A stretch of 64,000 bases of DNA from Cellulomonas fimi (lineage in GTDB: Bacteria; Actinomycetota; Actinomycetes; Actinomycetales; Cellulomonadaceae): contig NZ_CP110680.1 in the NCBI RefSeq assembly GCF_028583725.1, positions 434,001 through 498,000 of the forward strand. Direction: 5' to 3'. Each line of letters opens with the position of its first letter. Position 1 is the first letter of the stretch. Shown here piece by piece: positions 42,114 to 51,844 of the stretch. The notes under the pieces were generated by a model that made no database searches, had not been told where the DNA came from, and saw only the letters and a program-made list of their open reading frames with translations. The translations under genes and the position numbers were made by a program.

Positions 42114-43013
42114 TCAGACGATCTCCGTCACCGACACGACGTCGCGGCCGGGGCGCTCCCGCGCCCACGCGTCGAGGAGCTCGCGGACGGCCGTGCGTGT
42201 GCCGCTCAGCCCGAACGTGCGGTCCGGCGACCACTCGTCGGTCTCCTCGTGGTCGTGCCCGGGACCGGGGCGCCCGGTCGAGCAGGCGACGCAGAGGCGC
42301 CGGACGGTGGCCGTCCAGTCCTGGGCCTCGACCTCGACGATCGCGGCGGCGTCCCGCAACGCGGTCGTGCACGCGGCGGACGGCGCCGTGACCTCGGCGG
42401 TCCACGACGGCACCGTCGACCGTTCGAGCACGGCGATCTCGTCGAAGACGGACACCCACCGGCGCCCGTCGAAGCGCTCACCGTGCGGGACCCCGTCGAC
42501 GAGGAGCACGTCGCCGAAGCGGTGCGCGCTCGGGGGCGTCGGGACGCTGACCACCCGGACGTGCGCCGGGGACAGCCGACGGGCCCAGACGACCTCGGCC
42601 GCGGGACCGCCGGAGCCGTCGTCGTCGGGGTTGAGACGGACGGGGACGTGCCCGAGCGGGAGCTCGACCGGCCCGTCGCCGTCGGGCACGTCGACACCGT
42701 AGGCGCGCCAGGCCCGGCGCGCCTCGGCCCAGTCGCCCAGGGCGGTCGCCGCGATGCCGAGGTTCCACGCCGCCGGCTCGTCCTGGGTACGCCTCGCCAG
42801 CGTGAGCGCTCGGCTGTTGCACCGCGCGCTCGCCGGCCAGTCCCGCCGTGCCTTGGCGTACAGGCCGAGGTTGAACCAGGTCGCCCCGTCGTCCGGGTGC
42901 TGCTCGACGAGGCGACGCGCGAGCCGCTCCGCGCCGGCGGCGTCCCCGTCGGCGTCGAGGGCCAGGTACTCCTGCCGCAGGCGCCCGACGGACGCGGCCC
43001 GCCTCCATCCCAT
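42114..43013 (-). CDS. TPR-containing hypothetical protein
   Basis: The protein has 299 residues from ATG 43013. Residues about 15-90 contain two tetratricopeptide-like helix pairs (DGATWFNLGLYAKARRDWPAS, AAWNLGIAATALGDWAEARRAW). The rest is an uncharacterised alpha/beta region ending with a Cys pair (LCVAC) and a GHDHEETDEW segment. A regulatory or scaffolding role is possible; no catalytic motif is seen. Confidence 0.7.
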   Translation of the reverse strand: MGWRRAASVGRLRQEYLALDADGDAAGAERLARRLVEQHPDDGATWFNLGLYAKARRDWPASARCNSRALTLARRTQDEPAAWNLGIAATALGDWAEARRAWRAYGVDVPDGDGPVELPLGHVPVRLNPDDDGSGGPAAEVVWARRLSPAHVRVVSVPTPPSAHRFGDVLLVDGVPHGERFDGRRWVSVFDEIAVLERSTVPSWTAEVTAPSAACTTALRDAAAIVEVEAQDWTATVRRLCVACSTGRPGPGHDHEETDEWSPDRTFGLSGTRTAVRELLDAWARERPGRDVVSVTEIV

Positions 43014-43095
43014 GGGCGCTGATGGTGGCACACCCGCGACCACCACCGGGGTTCCCGGTCGGCACGTCACCCGCTCCGCCGATCGCCTCCGGGCG

Positions 43096-44247
43096 TCAGC
43101 GGAGCGTCCAGCGCAGGGCGTGCGTCGAGCCGTCAGGGGCCAGGACGGTGCCCATGACGTACCGGCCGGCGACCGCCTGCGCGGTGACGGCCCCGTCGAT
43201 GCCGGCGCCGAGGTCGACGAAACGGCCGCCGTCGAGCAGGAACGCGCTCGTGCGCGACGGGTCCGACGCCGGCGTGAACGAGCCGACGACGCGGTGGTGG
43301 TCGTCGAGGGCGGTCGCGTGGGTCGCCGCGTCCGCAGGGCCGAGCGGGACGTACCGCGTGCCGTCCCAGAGGTGCGCGCGCTCGGTCCCGGACGCGTCGG
43401 ACCGCAGGTTCAGGACGGCGTGCCCGTGCTCGTCGACGGCCACGGGCAGCGCCTCGCCGATCCCCGGCGGCAGGCCGAGCCACGTCTGCACACCCGCCCG
43501 CCACAGGAACGGCCCGCCCTCGTACGCCGTGCCCAGCACCCAGCCCGAGTCCGACAGGTCGACGACGGCGTTGCCGCCGAAGACGAACGGGTCGCCGATC
43601 GGTGTGAACGTGCCCGCCGACCACAGGTAGCCGAGCTCGAAGCTCTCCGGGCCGAGCCCGATGCCCAGCACCCGCCCGCGGTCGTCCAGGTCGACGAGCC
43701 GGCTGCTCGGCCCGGCGAAGCCCGGCACGGGGCCGAGGTCGACGCGGGTGCCACGCGTCCAGACGAACGGGTTCGAGCTGAAGTCGCCGTCGAACGTCAG
43801 GACGCTCCCGGAGACCTGGCCCTTCGCGTTCACCTGCTGTGCCGCAACCTCGCCGAGCGGCTCGGTGCCCCGCCGGGAACGCAGCTCCGACGTGGGCGGC
43901 CCGCCCGCGAGGTCGGTGACCTGCACGACGACCTGCCCGCGGTCGTTCACGTCGAGCGCCGCGGCGCTGTCGGCGGTCGGCGTGAGGTCGGTCATCCGCC
44001 CGTGCTGCCAGGAGAACGCGTGCCAGCGCCCGTCGGCCGTGAGGGAACGCCCGACGACGTGCCCGCGCGCGTTCACCGCGAGCGGCACGGTGTGCGCACC
44101 GCCCAGCGAGCCCAGGTCGACGACGTGCGGTCGCCCGTGCCCGCCGTGCGTCACCGCGGGCGGCGCCGCCCCGGCCGGTGCGACGACGAGCGCCGCGGGC
44201 AGCAGGACGGCGGCCGCGAGGGCCGTCAGGAGTCGTCGACGCAGCAT
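43096..44247 (-). CDS. Secreted HAF-repeat beta-propeller-like protein
   Basis: The protein has 383 residues from ATG 44247. A signal peptide (hydrophobic 7-25, cleavage near AGAAPP) is followed by repeated units of about 45 residues with the pattern DLGSLGG...AVNARGHVVGRS...HAFSWQHGRMTDL, the HAF repeat. It is probably an extracellular beta-propeller of unknown function. It is convergent with nothing and sits divergent from ychJ. Confidence 0.8.
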   Translation of the reverse strand: MLRRRLLTALAAAVLLPAALVVAPAGAAPPAVTHGGHGRPHVVDLGSLGGAHTVPLAVNARGHVVGRSLTADGRWHAFSWQHGRMTDLTPTADSAAALDVNDRGQVVVQVTDLAGGPPTSELRSRRGTEPLGEVAAQQVNAKGQVSGSVLTFDGDFSSNPFVWTRGTRVDLGPVPGFAGPSSRLVDLDDRGRVLGIGLGPESFELGYLWSAGTFTPIGDPFVFGGNAVVDLSDSGWVLGTAYEGGPFLWRAGVQTWLGLPPGIGEALPVAVDEHGHAVLNLRSDASGTERAHLWDGTRYVPLGPADAATHATALDDHHRVVGSFTPASDPSRTSAFLLDGGRFVDLGAGIDGAVTAQAVAGRYVMGTVLAPDGSTHALRWTLR

Positions 44248-44388
44248 GCGGACCGCCCCCCGGTCTCGTCGCCCCACCGGTGGGTCCCGCGGGGCTCGGC
44301 CCGTCGCCCCGGTGCGCGGACCGGTCCTCCCGTCCTAGCCCTCGGGCCGGGCGGGGACAACGGGCGCGCGGGGTGATATCCCCGGTGC

Positions 44389-44787
44389 ATGACCACGACG
44401 CGTCCCGCCGACGACGCCCGCTGCCCGTGCGGCACCGGCCTGACCCTGGGGGAGTGCTGCGGTCCGCTGCTCGACGGGCGCGCGGCGCCGACGGCGGAGG
44501 CGTTGATGCGCTCGCGGTTCACGGCGTTCGCGGTGGGTGACGCGGCCTACCTGCGGGAGACGTGGCACGTCTCGACGCGCCCGCGCGCGCTCGTGCTCGA
44601 CGACGACGTCGAGTGGCGCTCGCTGGAGGTGCGGTCGACGTCGGCGGGCGGCCCGTTCGACGACGCGGGCGTGGTGGAGTTCGTCGCCCGCTACCGCGAG
44701 GGCGGGGTGCGCGGCGCGCTGCACGAGACGAGCCGGTTCGTGCGCGAGGGCGGCCGCTGGTTGTACGTGGACGGGACGACCGGCTGA
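44389..44787 (+). CDS. YchJ-family protein with SEC-C motif
   Basis: The protein has 132 residues. The N-terminus CPCGTGLTLGECCGPLL is a zinc-binding SEC-C motif, and MRSRFTAFAVGDAAYLRETW followed by FVARYREGG is the NTF2-like YchJ core. The family is widespread and of unknown role. It ends 15 bp before a strong bidirectional terminator shared with the cold-shock gene. Confidence 0.9.
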   Translation: MTTTRPADDARCPCGTGLTLGECCGPLLDGRAAPTAEALMRSRFTAFAVGDAAYLRETWHVSTRPRALVLDDDVEWRSLEVRSTSAGGPFDDAGVVEFVARYREGGVRGALHETSRFVREGGRWLYVDGTTG

Positions 44788-44801
44788 CGGCGGCGGACAC
44801 G

Positions 44802-44837
44802 ACGAGGCCCCGGCCGCTGCTGCGACCGGGGCCTCGT
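44802..44837. terminator. Bidirectional terminator between ychJ and csp
   Basis: ACGAGGCCCCGG (44802-44813) pairs perfectly with CCGGGGCCTCGT (44826-44837). It lies between the two convergent stop codons. Confidence 0.8.
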
Positions 44838-44862
44838 GCTCAGAGCGTCTGTGGGGAGACGA

Positions 44863-45066
44863 TCAGAGGGGCGTGATGTTCGACGCCTGCGGGCCCTTGG
44901 GGCCCTGCGTCACGTCGAACTGCACCTTCTGGTTCTCCTCGAGCGAGCGGTAGCCGCTCGTCTGGATGGCCGAGTAGTGCGCGAAGACGTCGGGTCCGCC
45001 GTCCTCGGGGGCGATGAAGCCGAAGCCCTTCTCCGCGTTGAACCACTTCACGGTGCCGACAGGCAT
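44863..45066 (-). CDS. cspA: Cold-shock protein (copy 1)
   Basis: This 67-residue OB-fold protein has RNP1 KGFGFI and RNP2 VFAHY. It binds single-stranded RNA and DNA as a chaperone. It differs from the second copy at 46519 by only six residues. A conserved leader block is found 28-72 nt upstream of both start codons. Confidence 0.95.
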   Translation of the reverse strand: MPVGTVKWFNAEKGFGFIAPEDGGPDVFAHYSAIQTSGYRSLEENQKVQFDVTQGPKGPQASNITPL

Positions 45067-45093
45067 GTTCTCTCTCTTCTCACGTGCGGTACT

Positions 45094-45138
45094 GACAACC
45101 CCGAAGACCGGGACCGGTGATCACGGTGGTCGTCGTCC
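45094..45138 (-). promoter_or_regulatory. Conserved csp leader/promoter block (copy 1)
   Basis: On the plus strand the block begins GACAACCCCG and contains CCGGGACCGGTGATCACGGT, followed by GTCGTCCG. The same elements in the same order occur at 46755-46800 ahead of the other csp gene. Its position suits a promoter plus 5' UTR element. Confidence 0.6.
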
Positions 45139-45272
45139 GACACCGGCAGGGGTCCTGACGGCGAACGTGACAAGCGAGGCAACGCGACTACGGGAAGAGG
45201 GTACGCGAGAGAGCCCTCCGTGGCACTGCCCTTCTTCGCACCGTCTCACCCGGTCAGACGAGGACGGACGGG

Positions 45273-46373
45273 TCAGACCCGGTGGGCCGCCACCATCGGG
45301 CACACGAAGGGGTCACGGTCGGCGAGCCCGACGGTGTTGAGGTGACGCACCACGATGGCGTACGACCTGGCCAGGGACACCTGCGTGTAGGGGATCTGGT
45401 GGGTCGCGCAGTACTCGCGGACGATCGGCGCGACGCGGCGCAGGCTGATCGACGGCATCGACGGGAACAGGTGGTGCTCGACCTGGTGGTTGAGCCCGCC
45501 CATGACGACGTCGAGCCAGCGCCCGCCGCGGATGTTGCGGCTGGTCAGCACCTGGCGGCGCAGGAAGTCGATGCGCGAGTCCTTGGGGACCAGCGGCATG
45601 CCCTTGTGGTTGGGCGCGAACGACGCGCCCATGTAGAGACCGAAGAGCCCGAGCTGGACGGCGAGGAACACGGCGGCCTTGCCGGGCGACATCACGGCGA
45701 GGACGAGTGCGAGCCAACCGCCGAGGCGGACGGTGAGGAACAGAGCCTCGACCCACCGGCGCTGCATCGGGCCGGGCTGGGTGAGCCGCTTGACGCTCGA
45801 CACGTGCAGGTCGAGGCCTTCGAGCAGGAGCAGCGGGAAGAAGAACCAGCCCTGCCGCGCGAGGAACCAGCGGGCGAGCGGGGAGCGGCGCTTCTCGACG
45901 TCGCCGGGCGTGAACGACAGCACGGGGAGGTCGATGTCCGGGTCGGCGTCGACTTGGTTCGGCTTGGCGTGGTGCCGGGTGTGCTTGCGCTGCCACCAGC
46001 CGTAGGACAGCCCGACGAACAGGTCGGCGAGCACGAGGCTGGCCCAGTCGTTGGCGCGGCCGGAGCGGAAGATCTGCTTGTGCGCGGCGTCGTGGCCGAG
46101 GAACGCGATCTGGGTGAACACCACGGCGGCGACGGCCGCGACGGCGACCTGCCACCAGGAGTCACCGAGGAGCACGATGCCGGCGACGAGGCCCGCGACG
46201 GCGACGACGGCGCCGCTGAGCCGCGCGGCGTAGAAGCCGTAGCGGCGGCGCATGTACCCGGCCTCCTGGATGGTGCGGGTCAGCGCGGTGAAGCTGCTGG
46301 TGGGGTGGGGGCGCTCGGCGGTGAGAGTGCCTGCGCGGGAGCCGGCGGGGCCGGCGGGGCTGGTCTGGGTCAC
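45273..46373 (-). CDS. Membrane fatty acid desaturase (copy 1)
   Basis: The protein has 366 residues from GTG 46373. The three di-iron histidine boxes are FLGHDAAH, KHTRHH and NHQVEHHLFPSMP, with membrane segments between them. It inserts a double bond into acyl chains of lipids or acyl-CoA. It is about three-quarters identical by eye to the desaturase at 57486 and lies between two cold-shock genes on the same strand, which suggests cold-induced membrane adaptation. Confidence 0.92.
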   Translation of the reverse strand: MTQTSPAGPAGSRAGTLTAERPHPTSSFTALTRTIQEAGYMRRRYGFYAARLSGAVVAVAGLVAGIVLLGDSWWQVAVAAVAAVVFTQIAFLGHDAAHKQIFRSGRANDWASLVLADLFVGLSYGWWQRKHTRHHAKPNQVDADPDIDLPVLSFTPGDVEKRRSPLARWFLARQGWFFFPLLLLEGLDLHVSSVKRLTQPGPMQRRWVEALFLTVRLGGWLALVLAVMSPGKAAVFLAVQLGLFGLYMGASFAPNHKGMPLVPKDSRIDFLRRQVLTSRNIRGGRWLDVVMGGLNHQVEHHLFPSMPSISLRRVAPIVREYCATHQIPYTQVSLARSYAIVVRHLNTVGLADRDPFVCPMVAAHRV

Positions 46374-46467
46374 GGTGGTCCGTCTCTGCCCCGTGCGGGG
46401 CCGGTCGCGTGCGGGGGGGAACGGGCAGGAGTGCGCGGCGGTCGGCGACCGCGCCCGGGTACGACGC

Positions 46468-46499
46468 GGGCGCCCCGGCACAGTCGTGCTGGGGCGCCC
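46468..46499 (-). terminator. Terminator of second csp gene
   Basis: GGGCGCCCC (46468-46476) pairs with GGGGCGCCC (46491-46499), with GCAC/GTGC pairing inside the loop. It lies 20 bp beyond the csp stop at 46519. Confidence 0.75.
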
Positions 46500-46518
46500 G
46501 GTCAGGTGCGGCGCTGGG

Positions 46519-46722
46519 TCAGGCCGGCGTGATGTTCGAGGCCTGCGGGCCCTTGGGGCCCTGCGTGACGTCGAACTGCACCTTCTGGTTCTCCTCGAGC
46601 GAGCGGTAGCCGCTGCTCGCGATGGCGGAGTAGTGCGCGAAGACGTCGGGGCCGCCGTCGTCGGGGGCGATGAAGCCGAAGCCCTTCTCGGCGTTGAACC
46701 ACTTCACGGTGCCCAGGGGCAT
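46519..46722 (-). CDS. Cold-shock protein (copy 2)
   Basis: The protein has 67 residues with KGFGFI and VFAHY motifs intact and is nearly identical to the copy at 44863 (start MPLGTVKW instead of MPVGTVKW). A terminator separates it from the desaturase, so each csp gene has its own transcript. It shares the conserved leader block with copy 1. Confidence 0.94.
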   Translation of the reverse strand: MPLGTVKWFNAEKGFGFIAPDDGGPDVFAHYSAIASSGYRSLEENQKVQFDVTQGPKGPQASNITPA

Positions 46723-47191
46723 GATGCTCTCTTCTCTGTCGGTGTGTGGTGCTAGACAACCCCGGGTGTCCGGGACCGGTGAATCACGGTGTGTCGTCCG
46801 TCCGCTGCCGAGAGATTCTCGAGAACGTCGTGCCGGGGTCGCCCCGCGGCGGTGATGACAACTGCGACTACCCCTCCACCGTACGGCACGTCGCGCGATT
46901 CCGGGCGACCGGTGCCGGATGTGTGCACGACGGGCACGCGGCGGGCACGTCGTGCGTGGAGGGCCCGACGGGTCGACGCGCGGTCGCGGACCGGTCGGGG
47001 CCGACCGGATGCGCGGCGGACAGCGGTTTCCGCAGCGTGGTGACGCTCCCACCCGCAGTATCCGTCGAATCGCCCGTCGGGGCTTCAACCGGGACGGACT
47101 GCCGGGGTACGGTCGCGGACAGGCCTGGGGCAACGGCGCCCCGGCCGCTCTTGCCGTCCGGGGAGCCCTAGCGCTTTGAAAGGATTCAAGG
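46723..47191. other. Divergent promoter region between csp and PL11 genes
   Basis: This 469-bp stretch has no credible gene. It holds the csp leader block (46755-46800) and presumably the PL11 promoter. AGCGCT at 47170-47175, 17 bp before the PL11 start, resembles the core of a LacI-type operator, but it is too short to assign. Confidence 0.4.
46755..46800 (-). promoter_or_regulatory. Conserved csp leader/promoter block (copy 2)
   Basis: On the plus strand: GACAACCCCG, then CCGGGACCGGTGAATCACGG, then GTCGTCCG. It aligns with 45094-45138 apart from one inserted A and a few changes, while the flanking sequence differs. Confidence 0.6.
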
Positions 47192-49783
47192 ATGAGTCTT
47201 CCCCGTCTCCACGGCCGCCTCGCGGCAGCCACCGGGACCGCAGCCCTGCTCGTCGGCTGCCTCGCCGTGCCGTCCGTCGCCGCCCCCGGGGCGCCCGCGA
47301 CGGGTGCGCAGGGCGGGAAGCACGACGGGCCCGACCGCCTCACGCTCGAGCGGCTCGACCGCGGCCTCGTCGCCGCGACCACCGGCCAGGGCGTCTTCCT
47401 GTCGTGGCGCCTGCTCGCCCCCGAGGTCACGGGTGCCACCGCCACCGGCCAGACCGGCCCCGACTTCGCCGTCTACCGCGACGGCACGAAGATCGCCACC
47501 GTCTCCGACTCCACCAACTACCTCGACGCCGCCGGCACCGCGACGTCCCGCTACCGCGTCGCGGCGGTCGTCGACGGGGTCGAGGTCGACGGCACCGACG
47601 CCACGCCGTGGGCGCAGGCGTCGGTCGACCTCCCCCTGCACAAGCCCGCCGACGGCGTCACGCCCGTCGGTGAGGCCTACACGTACTCCGCGAACGACAT
47701 GAGCGTCGCGGACGTCGACGGCGACGGCGCCTACGAGTACGTCGTCAAGTGGGACCCGTCGAACTCCAAGGACGTCAGCCAGATCGGGTACACGGGCAAC
47801 GTGTACGTCGACGCGTACGAGCTCGACGGCACGCAGCTGTGGCGCATCGACCTCGGCGTCAACATCCGCGCCGGCGCGCACTACACGCAGTTCCCCGTCT
47901 ACGACTTCGACGGCGACGGCAAGGCCGAGCTCATGATGAAGACGGCACCGGGCTCGAAGATCACGACGTACCGCACCGACGGCTCGGTGAAATCGGAGAA
48001 GTACATCAGCATCCCGAAGGACGACCGCAAGGCCGGCGTCACCGACACCGTCGACTACCGGCTCAGCAAGCAGGGGTACTACGAGCACGTCGTCGCGATG
48101 TTCCGCGGCTGGGCCGACCGGCCCGAGGTCACGTCCGGGCAGTGGCCCGCGACCCTCGAGGAGGCCTTCGGCATCGCGCCGCAGTACACCTACCCGCTGT
48201 CCGACGCCGACGCCCGCGCGCTCACCGACTACTTCATGGACGTCTACGCGCCGAGCCGCAGCGCGCGCAACGTGCTGCGCAACTTCGAGGGCTTCATCGT
48301 CGACGGCCCCGAGTACCTCACGGTCTTCGCCGGCGACACCGGCAAGGAGCTCCAGACCGTCGACTACAAGCCGGGCCGCGACGACGACGGCCTGCTGTGG
48401 GGCGACTACGCGATGGCCCGCATCGAGCCCGGCAACCGCGTCGACCGGTTCCTGTCCGGCGTCGGCTACTTCGACGGGAAGACCCCGTCGGCGGTGTTCG
48501 CGCGCGGCTACTACACGCGCACGACCGTCGTCGCGTACGACTGGGACGGCAAGAAGCTCCAGGAGCGGTGGTACGTCGACTCGGGTCACGTGCCGCTGAC
48601 CAACCCGTTCAACGACGGCCCGCACGGGCGCGACGGGACCGACCCCGAGTTCGGCACGATCACGACGCAGGGCTTCCACTCGCTGTCGGTGGCCGACGTC
48701 GACGCCGACGGCCGCCACGAGCTCGTCTACGGCGCCGCGACGATCGACGACGACGGCTCGCTGCTGTACTCGTCGTTCGACACGCTGCCCGCGGGCAGCG
48801 CGGACCCGGGGGCGAACGTCCGCCTGGGCCACGGCGACGCGATGCACGTGACCGACATCGACCCCGACCGCCCCGGCCTGGAGATCTTCACCGCGCACGA
48901 GGGCGGCACGTTCGCGCCCTACGGCATGGCGATGCGCGACGCCGCGACGGGCGAGGTCCTGTTCGGCGTCTACTCCGGCCGCGACACCGGCCGCTCGATG
49001 GTCGGCGACGTGCTGCCCGGCACGCGTGGCCTGGAGGCGTGGGCGTCGCTGCCCGGCGGCTCGAACTCGCTCGGCCTGTACTCGGCGGCGGGCGTGCTCA
49101 CGCCCGGTCCGATCCCCGGCACCAACCAGTCGATCCGGTGGGCCGCGGACGGCACCACGCAGATCGTCAACGGGTCCGGCGACCAGGACGTCACGATCGA
49201 CGACTGGAACCGCGGCCGCCTGCTCACCGCGACCGGCACCCGTGCGAACAACGGCACCAAGGGCAACCCGTCGCTCGTCGCCGACGTCCTCGGCGACTGG
49301 CGCGAGGAGCTCCTCGTCCGCACCGCCGACTCCTCGGCGATCCGGGTCTTCGTGTCCACCGAGGTGACGAGCCACAAGCTCGCGACCCTCATGCACGACC
49401 CGCAGTACCGGGCCGAGGTCGCGCGCCAGCAGACGACGTACAACCAGCCGTCGTACCCCGGCTTCTACCTCGCGTCCGACACCGACTACACACAGGTGCC
49501 CGTCGCGGACTTCTGGGCGCCCGGCAGCATCGACGCCCTGGAGTCCGCCGTGAAGGCACGGATCGACGCCCGCGAGATCCGCGGACCCGTCGCCGCCGTC
49601 CTGCTCGCCGCCGTCAAGACCGCCGACGTGGCGGCCGACCACGGCAACGAGAAGGTCGCCGTGAAGTCGCTCGAGGCGTTCGTCACGGCGCTCACGCCGC
49701 GGTCGCGGGTCTCGACGGTCTCCGACGGCGCCCGCGTCGCGCTCACGCACCAGGCCGAGCAGGTCGTCGCGATGCTCGACTGA
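47192..49783 (+). CDS. PL11 rhamnogalacturonan lyase
   Basis: The protein has 863 residues. A signal peptide (cleavage near SVAAPG, residue 30) sends it outside. An N-terminal fibronectin-like domain with LSWRLL and DFAVYRDG leads into the eight-bladed propeller with repeated calcium loops ([36 protein letters not shown]), matching YesW/YesX-type lyases. It cleaves the rhamnose-galacturonate backbone of rhamnogalacturonan I by beta-elimination. The last 85 residues form a helical FIMAH-like domain that probably binds carbohydrate or the cell surface. The gene ends directly at the left end of an IS110 element. Confidence 0.92.
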   Translation: MSLPRLHGRLAAATGTAALLVGCLAVPSVAAPGAPATGAQGGKHDGPDRLTLERLDRGLVAATTGQGVFLSWRLLAPEVTGATATGQTGPDFAVYRDGTKIATVSDSTNYLDAAGTATSRYRVAAVVDGVEVDGTDATPWAQASVDLPLHKPADGVTPVGEAYTYSANDMSVADVDGDGAYEYVVKWDPSNSKDVSQIGYTGNVYVDAYELDGTQLWRIDLGVNIRAGAHYTQFPVYDFDGDGKAELMMKTAPGSKITTYRTDGSVKSEKYISIPKDDRKAGVTDTVDYRLSKQGYYEHVVAMFRGWADRPEVTSGQWPATLEEAFGIAPQYTYPLSDADARALTDYFMDVYAPSRSARNVLRNFEGFIVDGPEYLTVFAGDTGKELQTVDYKPGRDDDGLLWGDYAMARIEPGNRVDRFLSGVGYFDGKTPSAVFARGYYTRTTVVAYDWDGKKLQERWYVDSGHVPLTNPFNDGPHGRDGTDPEFGTITTQGFHSLSVADVDADGRHELVYGAATIDDDGSLLYSSFDTLPAGSADPGANVRLGHGDAMHVTDIDPDRPGLEIFTAHEGGTFAPYGMAMRDAATGEVLFGVYSGRDTGRSMVGDVLPGTRGLEAWASLPGGSNSLGLYSAAGVLTPGPIPGTNQSIRWAADGTTQIVNGSGDQDVTIDDWNRGRLLTATGTRANNGTKGNPSLVADVLGDWREELLVRTADSSAIRVFVSTEVTSHKLATLMHDPQYRAEVARQQTTYNQPSYPGFYLASDTDYTQVPVADFWAPGSIDALESAVKARIDAREIRGPVAAVLLAAVKTADVAADHGNEKVAVKSLEAFVTALTPRSRVSTVSDGARVALTHQAEQVVAMLD

Positions 49784-50035
49784 CTGTGAGGATCTCGACG
49801 CAGCCTTGATGGGTGCGGTGGGCTGTGGCTCGGTGACTGCGCGTGTGACCCTTCGTCTGACTGGTCTCGTGCCTTGGAGCGGACTTGTCCGCGTGTGGTT
49901 GCCGGCCCCGGCCCGACCGGAGTTGCTGGCCTGATCAGGAGCTTGACCGCACCGTTGCAGCGGTGCGTGTCCCGTCACAGTCCTGCCGTCTCCGACCGGA
50001 CCGGAACCTACGTTCCCCCGGTTCAAGGAGATGAA
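49784..50035 (+). ncRNA. Candidate bridge RNA of the IS110 element
   Basis: The 250-nt noncoding stretch upstream of the transposase contains clear hairpins, GCGGAC/GTCCGC (49879-49892) and CGCACCG/CGGTGCG (49948-49967), and GC-poor, T-rich single-stranded parts unlike nearby intergenic DNA. In characterised IS110-group elements this region encodes the bridge RNA, whose two loops pair with target and donor DNA. I did not identify the guide loops, so this is inference from position and structure. Confidence 0.5.
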
Positions 50036-50039
50036 CGCG

Positions 50040-51089
50040 ATGCCCAGTCTTGCCGAACTCGTCGACGTCGTCATCGGGGTCGACACTCACAAGCACACGC
50101 ACACCGCCGCGGTCGTGGCCGCGACCACCGGTGGGGTGTTGGCCGAGGTCACGGTCGCGACCGACCCGGCCGGCTACGACCAGCTGCTGCGGTGGGCTGG
50201 CGGCCACGGTGGCGCGCGGGTGTGGGCGTTGGAAGGCGCCGGGGGCTATGGCGCTGGCCTGGCCCGCCACCTGTGCGCCGCTGGTGAGCAGGTCATCGAG
50301 CTCGACCGGCCGGCTCGTGCGGCGCGTCGCCATGGCGCGAAGTCCGACTCGTTGGACGCGGCCCGCGCGGCCCGGGAGGCGTTGGGGCGCCAGCACCTGG
50401 CACAGGTCAAGACCGACGGGCCGCGCGCCCACCTGGCCGCGTTGATGGCCGCGCGTCGCTCCGCGGTCGAGGCCGCCACGCTCGCGCAACGTCAGCTGCA
50501 CGCGCTGGTGGTCGCCGCCCCGGAGGTCCTGCGGGCGGCATTCCGCGGCCGGTCGACGGCAACGATGACCACGACCGCCGCACGGCTGCGCGCACGGCCC
50601 GCCTGGGACGGCCACACCGCGACGACCGCCACGGTGCTGCGCGCCCTGGCCCGACGCGTGATCACGCTGCAAGCCGAGGCCCGCGGGCACGAACAGGCCA
50701 TGGCCGTGATCGTGCGGGCCTGGCGCCCGGACCTGCTCGAGGCGCCCGGCGTCGGGGTGATCGTCGCCGCCCAGGTCCTGACCAGCTGGTCCCACCCGGG
50801 CCGGATCCGATCCGAGGCCGCGTTCGCGATGCTCGCCGGCACCGCACCCATCCCCGCCTCCTCCGGGCTGCGCACCCGCCACCGCCTCAACCGGACCGGT
50901 GACCGCCAGCTCAACCGCGCCCTGCACGTCATCGCCCTGTCCCGCACCCGCTACCACCAGCCCACACGCGACTACATCGAACGCCGCCGCGCGCAGGGCA
51001 AGACCGACCGCGAGATCCGCCGCTGCCTCAAGCGCTACATCGCCCGCGACCTGTTTCGACAGCTCGAACACGGCCCACAACCGGCTTGA
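50040..51089 (+). CDS. IS110-family transposase
   Basis: The protein has 349 residues from ATG 50040, which has AAGGAG 9 nt upstream; ATG 50031 abuts that site. The N-terminal RuvC-like DEDD domain shows VIGVDTHKHTH, WALEGAGGYG and AKSDSLDAA. The C-terminal Transposase_20 domain has LLEAPGVGVIVAAQVL and APIPASSG, holding the catalytic Ser. All parts are present and no stop or shift is seen, so it looks active. Its sequence composition fits the host. Confidence 0.95.
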   Translation: MPSLAELVDVVIGVDTHKHTHTAAVVAATTGGVLAEVTVATDPAGYDQLLRWAGGHGGARVWALEGAGGYGAGLARHLCAAGEQVIELDRPARAARRHGAKSDSLDAARAAREALGRQHLAQVKTDGPRAHLAALMAARRSAVEAATLAQRQLHALVVAAPEVLRAAFRGRSTATMTTTAARLRARPAWDGHTATTATVLRALARRVITLQAEARGHEQAMAVIVRAWRPDLLEAPGVGVIVAAQVLTSWSHPGRIRSEAAFAMLAGTAPIPASSGLRTRHRLNRTGDRQLNRALHVIALSRTRYHQPTRDYIERRRAQGKTDREIRRCLKRYIARDLFRQLEHGPQPA

Positions 51090-51170
51090 CGATCCATAGG
51101 AGCGTCCGACCCACCCGGCCGGCACCCCTCCGCCGGCCACGCCGCCGGACCTCCTCCTCCGGCGGCCCGG

Positions 51171-51201
51171 GCGCCCGGGACCCCGACCAGGTCCCGGGCG
51201 C
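51171..51201 (+). terminator. Terminator, probably once that of the PL11 gene
   Basis: GCGCCCGGGACC (51171-51182) pairs perfectly with GGTCCCGGGCGC (51190-51201), a 12-bp stem. It lies 82 bp past the transposase stop and, if the IS were removed, would fall shortly after the PL11 stop. Confidence 0.65.
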
Positions 51202-51268
51202 TCGGTCGTCCGGGTGGCGTCGCGGCGAACCCGCCCCGACCGGCCGGCGGCAGCCCTACGATCCGGGC

Positions 51269-51817
51269 GTGGACCCGCTGCTGCCCCCGCCCGACGACCC
51301 CGCGACGCCGGTCCGGGAGTGGACGTCCGACGCGGGGTACGTCGCACGCGTGTCCCGCGTCCTCGTGCGGCAGGCGTTCTGGACGCGGCGCATGCTCGTC
51401 GTCGTCGCGGCCGTCCTGCTCGCTGTCGTCGGCCTGCTCGTGGTCGCCGACTTCGACCCGGTCGCCGTCCTCGTCGGGCTCGTCGCGGGTCTGCTGGTGG
51501 TGGTCGTCCTGCCGGCCGTCCTGGGCTGGCAGATGCGTCGCCAGTTCGGCCGGGCGATCCCGCCCGGGAGCGTGTTCCGCGCGGCCGTCACCTCCGACGC
51601 GCTGTGGGTGGACGGTCCGCTGGGATCGTCGTCGACGTCGTACGCGGCCTACCGCGCCGTGACCCGGCGCGAGGACGTCGTGGTGCTGCAGCACCGGCAC
51701 GGTCGCATGCTCGCGGCGCTGCCCGCGGCGCTCTTCCCCGGCGCGGACCTCGACCTGCTCCAGCAGCACATCGAGGCAGCCGGCCCCGGTGCGGGCACGG
51801 CGGTGCGCACGTCCTGA
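51269..51817 (+). CDS. YcxB-like membrane protein
   Basis: The protein has 182 residues from GTG 51269. Two membrane helices (about 45-63 and 68-90) are followed by a cytoplasmic domain with GPLGSSSTSYAAYRAVTRRED and a final LFPGADLDLLQQHI helix, the pattern of YcxB-domain proteins of unknown function. It is convergent with the UBP zinc-finger gene. Confidence 0.7.
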   Translation: MDPLLPPPDDPATPVREWTSDAGYVARVSRVLVRQAFWTRRMLVVVAAVLLAVVGLLVVADFDPVAVLVGLVAGLLVVVVLPAVLGWQMRRQFGRAIPPGSVFRAAVTSDALWVDGPLGSSSTSYAAYRAVTRREDVVVLQHRHGRMLAALPAALFPGADLDLLQQHIEAAGPGAGTAVRTS

Positions 51818-51844
51818 CCGGACCGCCGCTGGCGGAGCGTCGGA

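Larger units (their letters stand above)
49784..51110 (+). mobile_element. IS110-family insertion sequence
   Basis: The element consists of a structured noncoding left part, a DEDD transposase gene and a short right end. IS110 elements have no terminal inverted repeats, so the borders are approximate; the left border lies at or just after the PL11 stop, the right within about 30 bp after the transposase. No second copy occurs in this window. Confidence 0.75.

Noticed and set aside
47170..47175. LacI-type operator core AGCGCT before the PL11 gene
   Set aside because: Only six symmetrical bases, 17 bp before the start codon and with no regulator nearby; it is expected by chance in such DNA.
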